From the NCBI RefSeq assembly GCF_020217005.1, contig NZ_JAIWOI010000167.1, forward strand, positions 1 through 10,000: a DNA stretch of 10,000 nt. Direction: 5' to 3'. Shown piece by piece: positions 6,204 to 10,000 of this stretch. This DNA comes from Rheinheimera sp. Its GTDB lineage: Bacteria; Pseudomonadota; Gammaproteobacteria; Enterobacterales; Alteromonadaceae. A program made the position numbers and the translations under genes. Within the stretch, counting starts at the first letter, position 1, and each line of letters starts with the position of its first letter. Under the pieces are notes generated by a model. The model saw only the letters and a list, made by a program, of their open reading frames with translations. It did not search any database and was not told where the DNA came from.

Positions 6204-6572
6204 TTACAATTGACGATAGGCTTTGTCACCCCAGCCAGTTAATACACCATTTTTGAATACCAAAGGGGTGCATTCATTTTTACTGGTTTCACCGTCACTG
6301 TGCTCATGATGAGTGCGATAAAACAACACCACAGTTTCGTTGCCAGCATCGCGGAAAGATTCGCTAAAGTCAGGCGTGCCTAACTGACCACGCACAGAGA
6401 CCAGTTCATCGCCCAAATTTAACTGGCTAATCACCTGATTGTTTAACTTTTGAGTTTTTTTCCAGGATGAATTGTTACCACTATCGTGCTCATCGTTATC
6501 TCCTATGGCGACCACACAACCAGATAAAGCCATCATTGCTGTTGCTACTGTTAATACTTTTAAATAATTCAT
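6204..6572 (-). CDS. DUF3192 domain-containing lipoprotein
   Basis: A 122-residue predicted lipoprotein. The N-terminus is a signal peptide with lipobox L16-S-G-C19 (ALSGC), so the mature protein starts at Cys19; residue +2 is Val, not Asp, which predicts sorting to the outer membrane. After a short polar linker (about 24-40) comes the DUF3192 domain: LNLGDELVSVRGQLGTPDFSE (51-71), VVLFYRT (81-87), ECTPLVFKNGVLTGWGDKAY (100-119). The G-x-P-x-F and GWG layout resembles the small BamE/SmpA-like envelope domains, but the function is unknown. AAGGG seven bases upstream sets the start. It is a single-gene unit ended by the terminator at 6151-6190. Confidence 0.88.
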   Translation of the reverse strand: MNYLKVLTVATAMMALSGCVVAIGDNDEHDSGNNSSWKKTQKLNNQVISQLNLGDELVSVRGQLGTPDFSESFRDAGNETVVLFYRTHHEHSDGETSKNECTPLVFKNGVLTGWGDKAYRQL

Positions 6573-6655
6573 TGTTTTTCCCTTAGAGTTTTAACTTGTT
6601 GATAGCCAAAAGCAAAACGCAAGCCAACTTTTAATACCCTTACATAACAACAACT

Positions 6656-6661
6656 TATAAA
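6656..6661 (+). promoter_or_regulatory. Possible -10 of the KfrA-like/DUF2310 operon
   Basis: TATAAA in an AT-rich context, 74 bp upstream of the KfrA-like start. No convincing -35 lies 16-18 bp before it (TTAATA is 19 bp away). If used, transcription starts near 6668 and the two palindromes at 6682-6717 fall in the leader. Confidence 0.35.
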
Positions 6662-6681
6662 ATCAGGCTAGAGATATGAAT

Positions 6682-6717
6682 CACTTAAGTGGTAAATTTC
6701 ACTAAATTTTAGTGAAA
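6682..6717. promoter_or_regulatory. Paired palindromes upstream of the KfrA-like gene (candidate operator)
   Basis: CACTTAAGTG (6682-6691) is a perfect 10-bp palindrome. Five bases on, TTTCACTAAA (6697-6706) and TTTAGTGAAA (6708-6717) form a perfect 10+1+10 palindrome. Both share CACT...AGTG half sites, as expected for repeated sites of one dimeric protein. The second ends 12 bp before the start codon, so it could also fold in RNA and mask the ribosome site. Confidence 0.55.
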
Positions 6718-6729
6718 CTTGAGAATCCT

Positions 6730-7014
6730 ATGGAACAACTCAGTCAACAGGTTGCAAAAATTGCTGTTCAGCTGCAACAAGAAGGCAAGGAGCCCAGCCT
6801 GGCTTTGGTTAAAGCCCGTCTAGGTACTGCAACCATGAGCCCTGCTTTACTGCAGGCTTACCAGGCTTGGCGCAATGGTGCTGTAACACTGCAACCCGGG
6901 CCTACACCAGCACCACAATCTCAGACAGAAGCTGAGCAGTCCTCTGATATCCAGGCAGATTTAGCCCGTATTGAAGCCAAGCTTGACTTGATCATGAAAA
7001 AGTTGGGGATCTGA
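6730..7014 (+). CDS. Small protein with KfrA-N-like helical region and C-terminal coiled coil
   Basis: A 94-residue protein I do not recognise as a named family. Residues 6-48 are helical and fit the loose pattern of KfrA_N DNA-binding domains: VAKIAVQLQQEGKEPSL (8-24), then VKARLGTATMSPALLQAYQAWR, where the G-x-x-P-S and R-L-G-x-x-x-x-x-x-L pattern is the cue. A Pro/Gln-rich linker (56-68) leads to a heptad-like C-terminal helix (IQADLARIEAKLDLIMKKL, 74-92) that could dimerise. I chose the ATG at 6730 with GAGA upstream; a GTG at 6712 would add six residues but sits inside a palindrome. It overlaps the zinc-ribbon gene by one base (TGATG), so the two are translationally coupled. The DNA-binding role is inference. 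Confidence 0.7.
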   Translation: MEQLSQQVAKIAVQLQQEGKEPSLALVKARLGTATMSPALLQAYQAWRNGAVTLQPGPTPAPQSQTEAEQSSDIQADLARIEAKLDLIMKKLGI

Positions 7015-7790
7015 TGCTGGTCGCAGAGCTGGAATTTAAAATTATTGCCGATACCAGCTTTGCTGCAGCGGAAAAAGGTATTCGCTATTATCTGGAAAAG
7101 CTGATTTTCCAGGGGCAGATCCTAGGCCGCGAATTCCCGACTTATCAGGCAAAAGACAGTTTTTTCAGTCGTGTAGTGCTGCCACAAGCTGATGCACTGG
7201 AGAAAAAATCACACAGCAAAACAGGCCTTGATGCCTTAGAACAATTACAGCAGGTGGGTTTAAGCTATCCAAAGTTAAAGATTCTGGGTGATGATTTGAT
7301 GTCGAATCATACTGACCCCTGTCCTTCTCATTCAGCGCTGATTTTATTTTGTAGCTTTTCCGCCACTAACTCAGTGCTTTACTGCGCCGAACATTTCGCT
7401 CCAGTGCCTTTGTACAAAGTGGGTAGAAGCAGCGGTGAAGATTTTGAGTCTTTAGTGCGTTGGCAATTGCAGTATCAGGCACTGGATGAAATTCAGATGC
7501 AGGAAGCCCGGGTACTGCTGAAGAGCGCCGAACAAAGCCTGCAGGGCTTTTACAGTGGTTTAAACCAACAAGGTTACAAACAGGCCAAAGCCTTGAGTAA
7601 AGAGCTGCAAAAGCCTGTCTATTATTATCTGTACAGTGGTAGCAGTTCAGACTGTAGTTTGGATGCCGGGAAAAAATGCCCGTGCTGTGGCTCTGACTGG
7701 CAATTAACTGAAAGCTGGCATGGCTTATTTGATTTTCGCTGTGAACCTTGCCAATTACTGTCGAATATAGCCTTTGATTGCCAGCTCTGA
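7014..7790 (+). CDS. DUF2310 zinc-ribbon protein, possibly nucleic-acid binding
   Basis: A 258-residue cytoplasmic protein matching what I recall of the DUF2310 (Zn-ribbon-containing, possibly nucleic-acid-binding) family; length fits. The C-terminus carries a clear four-cysteine zinc ribbon: C222-P-C-C225 (KCPCCGSDW) and C243-E-P-C246 (FRCEPCQLL). The N-terminal 200 residues are the family body, with YPKLKILGDDL (85-95), LYKVGRSSGEDFESLVRWQLQYQALDE (133-159) and a Tyr-rich stretch PVYYYLYSG (201-209). The start codon shares its A with the stop of the upstream gene and has GGGG as ribosome site. It ends facing syd. Function is unknown; binding to RNA or DNA is only suggested by the ribbon. 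Confidence 0.82.
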   Translation: MLVAELEFKIIADTSFAAAEKGIRYYLEKLIFQGQILGREFPTYQAKDSFFSRVVLPQADALEKKSHSKTGLDALEQLQQVGLSYPKLKILGDDLMSNHTDPCPSHSALILFCSFSATNSVLYCAEHFAPVPLYKVGRSSGEDFESLVRWQLQYQALDEIQMQEARVLLKSAEQSLQGFYSGLNQQGYKQAKALSKELQKPVYYYLYSGSSSDCSLDAGKKCPCCGSDWQLTESWHGLFDFRCEPCQLLSNIAFDCQL

Positions 7791-7813
7791 AGCAGCTTAA
7801 AAACTAAGCTGCT
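7791..7813. terminator. Hairpin between convergent DUF2310 and syd genes
   Basis: AGCAGCTTA (7791-7799) and TAAGCTGCT (7805-7813) form a perfect 9-bp stem with a five-base loop. It starts one base after the DUF2310 stop codon, and the syd stop codon (7797-7799) lies inside it. Neither strand has a T-run after the stem, so it is at best a weak bidirectional terminator. Confidence 0.45.
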
Positions 7814-8324
7814 GTAAAAAAGTCGACAGGTCAGGCGCCAGTAAATCCTTCACTTCCATTCCTACTTTTTCCAGATAAACCTCACCTGTTGCCACTAACA
7901 CTGAAATCAAATAATCGTCGTGATCTGTAGCTGCAATAAATACAGTTTCGCGCTGTTTTAACCGTCTTTTCATCAGAATATGCGCGATGATATTTTGCTG
8001 CAGGCGCTCGAAATCAGCCTGATGCCAGCTCATCAACAGCTCAAGTTCACCTCTTTGATGCTGAACCTTTAAACCGCCGCCAAAATAGCTGGTATAGAAG
8101 GTAACAAGCTCTGCCGGGAACTGCAGCTCCAATGCCTGCTGGGTTTTAGATAAATCCAAAACAGGTTCAGCTTTCACCGGACGCCAGTGCACCTCGCCCT
8201 CAACTACCTCGCCATACTGACAAGGCGAATCAAGTTCTGGATCAACCCAACTGATCAGTGTTGGCTTTTTGTCGTAATAAGACTCTACAAATTGTGTAAA
8301 TTGCTGATGGAATTGGCCCGGCAT
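7797..8324 (-). CDS. syd: SecY-interacting protein Syd
   Basis: A 175-residue homologue of E. coli Syd (181 residues), a peripheral inner-membrane protein that binds SecY and can dissect faulty SecYEG complexes. Shared features are SPCQYG near residue 34, the VHWRPV block, FPAELVTFYTSYFGGGLKVQ (69-88), LLMSWHQADFERLQQNIIAHILMKRRLKQRETVFIA (97-132) and the end LSTFLQQL. The ATG at 8322-8324 puts FVESYY exactly where the E. coli protein has FTARY, so I prefer it to the in-frame ATG at 8355-8357 (11 residues more). Neither start has a strong ribosome site. It is divergent from queF, keeping the syd-queF pairing seen in enterics, although in E. coli both genes sit beside yqcC. Confidence 0.9.
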   Translation of the reverse strand: MPGQFHQQFTQFVESYYDKKPTLISWVDPELDSPCQYGEVVEGEVHWRPVKAEPVLDLSKTQQALELQFPAELVTFYTSYFGGGLKVQHQRGELELLMSWHQADFERLQQNIIAHILMKRRLKQRETVFIAATDHDDYLISVLVATGEVYLEKVGMEVKDLLAPDLSTFLQQLSF

Positions 8325-8372
8325 GCTGCTTCGCTTTTGTGCTAAAATTGCCGCCATTCTAACTTGGTTGTG

Positions 8373-8401
8373 CCTTTATCCCCAAGTCCCTGGCGTGACA
8401 A
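8373..8401 (-). promoter_or_regulatory. Candidate syd promoter
   Basis: On the minus strand TTGTCA (8401-8396; five of six consensus bases) and TAAAGG (8378-8373; three of six) have 17 bp between them. Initiation near 8366 would leave almost no leader for the ATG at 8357 but about 42 bases for the ATG at 8324, supporting the shorter Syd. Confidence 0.35.
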
Positions 8402-8442
8402 GATGCAATCAAATTCGCTCTAGCTTCCCGTAAGAAGGCTTT

Positions 8443-9282
8443 ATGACAAAAATACAGACAGAGCAATTGTCTGGCTTAACACTTGGCCAGGCTACTGCTT
8501 ATATTGATCACTACAGTCCTGAATTACTGCAGGCTGTACCACGCACTTTAGGCCGTCAGGCTATAGGTTTAGCAGCGGAACTGCCTTTTGTCGGCCAGGA
8601 CATCTGGCATGGTTACGAGTTGTCATGGCTGAATCCAAAAGGTAAACCCATGGTAGCTTTAGCCACTTTTGTGGTGCCTTTTGATACGCCAAATCTGATT
8701 GAATCCAAGTCCTTTAAACTCTACTTAAACAGCTTAAATCAAAGTAAATTTGCCGATATCAGCCAGCTTTACCGCACTATGAAAACGGATTTATCAGCCT
8801 GTGCCGGTGGCCCTGTGCAAGTGACTTTGCATAACGTAAATGAGCTGACCGCCTTTCAACCAACCTGGTTGCCTGGCCGTTGCATCGACGATTTGGATAT
8901 TGAAGTTGAGCATTACGACTACAAACCAGAGCTGTTGCAATTAGATCCAACAGGGACTTTGGTCGACGAAAAACTGCATTCGCATTTGCTGAAATCTAAC
9001 TGCTTGATCACCTCCCAGCCAGACTGGGCCAGTGTTTATATTCATTACAAAGGTAAGGCTATTGATCATGCTTCCTTGCTGAAATACCTGATTAGTTTCA
9101 GAAGCCACAATGAATTTCACGAGCAATGTGTAGAGCGGATTTATCTGGATTTGTGGAAGCTGTGCGAGCCAGAGTTTTTACTGGTTTACGCTCGCTACAC
9201 CAGAAGAGGCGGCCTGGATATTAACCCGCTGCGCTCCAGTGAAGCTTGTGATCAACCTAATTTACGGTTAACACGGCAGTAA
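8443..9282 (+). CDS. queF: NADPH-dependent 7-cyano-7-deazaguanine reductase QueF
   Basis: A 279-residue long-form QueF, close to E. coli (282). It reduces the nitrile of preQ0 to the amine preQ1 with NADPH, a late step of queuosine biosynthesis for tRNA wobble position 34. Visible are the QueF motif ESKSFKLY (87-94), the active-site Cys187 in LKSNCLITSQPDW (183-195) with Asp194 as proton donor, the H226-E227 pair in FHEQCVERI, and the end block YTRRGGLDINP (252-262). The fold is a tandem T-fold. Ribosome site AAGG lies four bases before the ATG. I saw no preQ1-type riboswitch in the 85-bp upstream region. It is divergent from syd and has no partner queuosine genes in view. Confidence 0.96.
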   Translation: MTKIQTEQLSGLTLGQATAYIDHYSPELLQAVPRTLGRQAIGLAAELPFVGQDIWHGYELSWLNPKGKPMVALATFVVPFDTPNLIESKSFKLYLNSLNQSKFADISQLYRTMKTDLSACAGGPVQVTLHNVNELTAFQPTWLPGRCIDDLDIEVEHYDYKPELLQLDPTGTLVDEKLHSHLLKSNCLITSQPDWASVYIHYKGKAIDHASLLKYLISFRSHNEFHEQCVERIYLDLWKLCEPEFLLVYARYTRRGGLDINPLRSSEACDQPNLRLTRQ

Positions 9283-9298
9283 TCGGAGGGAAAGATGT

Positions 9299-9352
9299 AT
9301 GACCCCCAACTATCAAAGTGAACCCGAACCTGACTGGCCGTTTTGTATCTAA
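9299..9352 (+). CDS. Possible 17-residue small ORF behind a strong ribosome site
   Basis: Just after queF, GGAGGG (9285-9290) is the strongest ribosome binding site in the window. Two ATGs follow: one at 9295 gives an 8-residue peptide, the other at 9299, at ideal spacing, gives MTPNYQSEPEPDWPFCI. I recognise neither. It may be a true small protein co-transcribed with queF, or the stump of a longer gene cut off when the G+C-rich region arrived. Without comparison this stays tentative. Confidence 0.3.
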   Translation: MTPNYQSEPEPDWPFCI

Positions 9353-9396
9353 AAAAATTGCTATAAACAAAAAAAGTAAGACTGACAAGCCTTTGC

Positions 9397-9422
9397 AGTG
9401 GCAAGCCGCGGGGCTTGCCACT
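9397..9422. terminator. Perfect 11-bp hairpin between queF and the SDR gene
   Basis: AGTGGCAAGCC (9397-9407) and GGCTTGCCACT (9412-9422) pair perfectly around GCGG. The stem is G+C-rich enough to stop polymerase and lies between two convergent genes, so a bidirectional terminator is the natural reading. Neither side has an immediate T-run: on the minus strand seven Ts appear only after about 20 bases. An end of an inserted element is an alternative. Confidence 0.55.
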
Positions 9423-9445
9423 AATAAGTAGTCCGCAGCTCCTCG

Positions 9446-10000
9446 TTACAAGGTGGGAACTGTGCCGCCGTCAATCCTGTACTCAGTACCTGTGATCGAC
9501 GCGGAGCGCGGAGACGCCAGGAAAGCTATTAAATCGGCAACCTCGTTTGGCTTGGCAGGTCGGCCTACCGGGATCCCGCCCAGCCAGTCCATAATAAGTT
9601 TCTTACCCCCCTCGTAGTCTGTTCCTGCTTCGGCAGCCATTCGCTGTGCGAACACGACTGAAGCCTCGGTCTCAATCCATCCCGGTGCAACACTCAGCAC
9701 ACGAACCCCCTTTGGCGTCACCTCTCTTGCCAGCGACTTGCTATAGGTAGTGAGAGCCCCTTTGGCCGCGGCGTACGCGGTCGTGGACTCGGGCAGAGGC
9801 AGCACACGCTGGATGGAGCTAACGTGGATGATGACACCCGAGCCTTGCGCCAGCATAGTGGGCAACAATGCACGGTCCAGGCGGACGGCAGGCATTAGGT
9901 TCAGATTCAGCTCAGCAAACCAGTGCTCATCACTGATAGCTGCAAAACCACCACCTGGAGTCTTTGAGCCCCCCAGCACGTTGATCAGGATGTCTACAGC
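9446..10000 (-). CDS. Short-chain dehydrogenase/reductase (partial, 5' end beyond window)
   Basis: The last 184 codons of a classical SDR oxidoreductase; the frame runs off the right edge, so the Rossmann TGxxxGxG loop is not seen. The first visible residues [11 protein letters not shown] correspond to the conserved N-N-A-G strand region, and the in-frame GTG near 9979 is therefore internal, not a start. The catalytic set is present: Ser in HVSSIQ (61/62 of the visible part) and Y76-A-A-A-K80. PGWIETE (106-112) and the C-terminal [16 protein letters not shown] are typical of the family. Cofactor and substrate cannot be told. G+C content, about 58-60% in sampled stretches, is well above the rest of the window, and codons are richer in third-position G/C, indicating recent transfer. 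It faces queF. Confidence 0.92.
   Translation of the reverse strand, partial: AVDILINVLGGSKTPGGGFAAISDEHWFAELNLNLMPAVRLDRALLPTMLAQGSGVIIHVSSIQRVLPLPESTTAYAAAKGALTTYSKSLAREVTPKGVRVLSVAPGWIETEASVVFAQRMAAEAGTDYEGGKKLIMDWLGGIPVGRPAKPNEVADLIAFLASPRSASITGTEYRIDGGTVPTL

Noticed and set aside
5987..6229. Minus-strand open frame across DUF2789 and the terminator.
   Set aside because: It runs through a clear intrinsic terminator and opposes a complete DUF2789 gene.
6588..6615. TTGCTT-16-TAAAAC as a promoter for the DUF3192 gene.
   Set aside because: Transcription would start almost on top of the ribosome site, leaving no usable leader, and the hexamers are weak.
8358..8442. preQ1 riboswitch upstream of queF.
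   Set aside because: No preQ1-I or preQ1-II pattern is visible; the only structure is a 6-bp inverted repeat (ACTTGG/CCAAGT), within chance expectation.
9343..9367. TTGTAT and TATAAA as a plus-strand promoter after queF.
   Set aside because: The spacing is only 13 bp and no plus-strand gene follows.
9397..9422. Integron attC site.
   Set aside because: The hairpin is too short and perfect, and the conserved R' and R'' core sites are missing.

Overview
The window looks like chromosomal DNA of a gammaproteobacterium. The evidence is the family set and gene neighbourhood: orthologues of E. coli yqcA, truC, yqcC, syd and queF, plus small families (DUF3301, DUF2789, DUF3192, DUF2310) that I associate with marine and freshwater Gammaproteobacteria. 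AT-leaning base composition over most of the window fits an Alteromonadales/Rheinheimera-like organism, but the genus is a guess.

Layout. Positions 1-148 hold no clear gene and carry a near-perfect 43-bp palindrome (91-133). Positions 149-2773 are a redox module: an azoR-like flavin reductase and an AhpD-fold CxxC protein form a minus-strand operon, divergent from a MocR/GntR-type regulator across a 102-bp gap with operator-like repeats. Positions 2781-4365 are the compact minus-strand operon yqcC-truC-yqcA (TruC partner protein family, tRNA pseudouridine-65 synthase, flavodoxin). Positions 4496-7790 hold small, mostly uncharacterised genes: a membrane-anchored DUF3301 protein, a Mpo1-like (DUF962) membrane protein in an operon with a GNAT acetyltransferase, a DUF2789 protein, a DUF3192 lipoprotein with a clear intrinsic terminator, and a translationally coupled pair made of a KfrA-N-like small protein and a DUF2310 zinc-ribbon protein. 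Positions 7797-9282 are syd (minus) and queF (plus), divergent.

As I recall it, E. coli has yqcA-truC-yqcC-syd-queF as one continuous neighbourhood. Here the same genes flank an extra block of about 3.4 kb, so that block is the accessory or lineage-specific part of an otherwise conserved locus. Two tRNA-modification genes (truC, queF) bracket it.

After queF the character changes. There is a 163-bp spacer with a tiny ORF behind a very strong ribosome binding site and an 11-bp perfect hairpin. Then comes the 3' part of a short-chain dehydrogenase gene on the minus strand (to the window edge), visibly richer in G+C than everything before it and probably acquired.

I see no rRNA, tRNA, CRISPR array, transposase or phage gene. 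No dramatic new defence or mobile system is evident. The most interesting leads are the palindrome-preceded KfrA-like/zinc-ribbon operon, the tandem repeat in the yqcC leader, and the composition break after queF.
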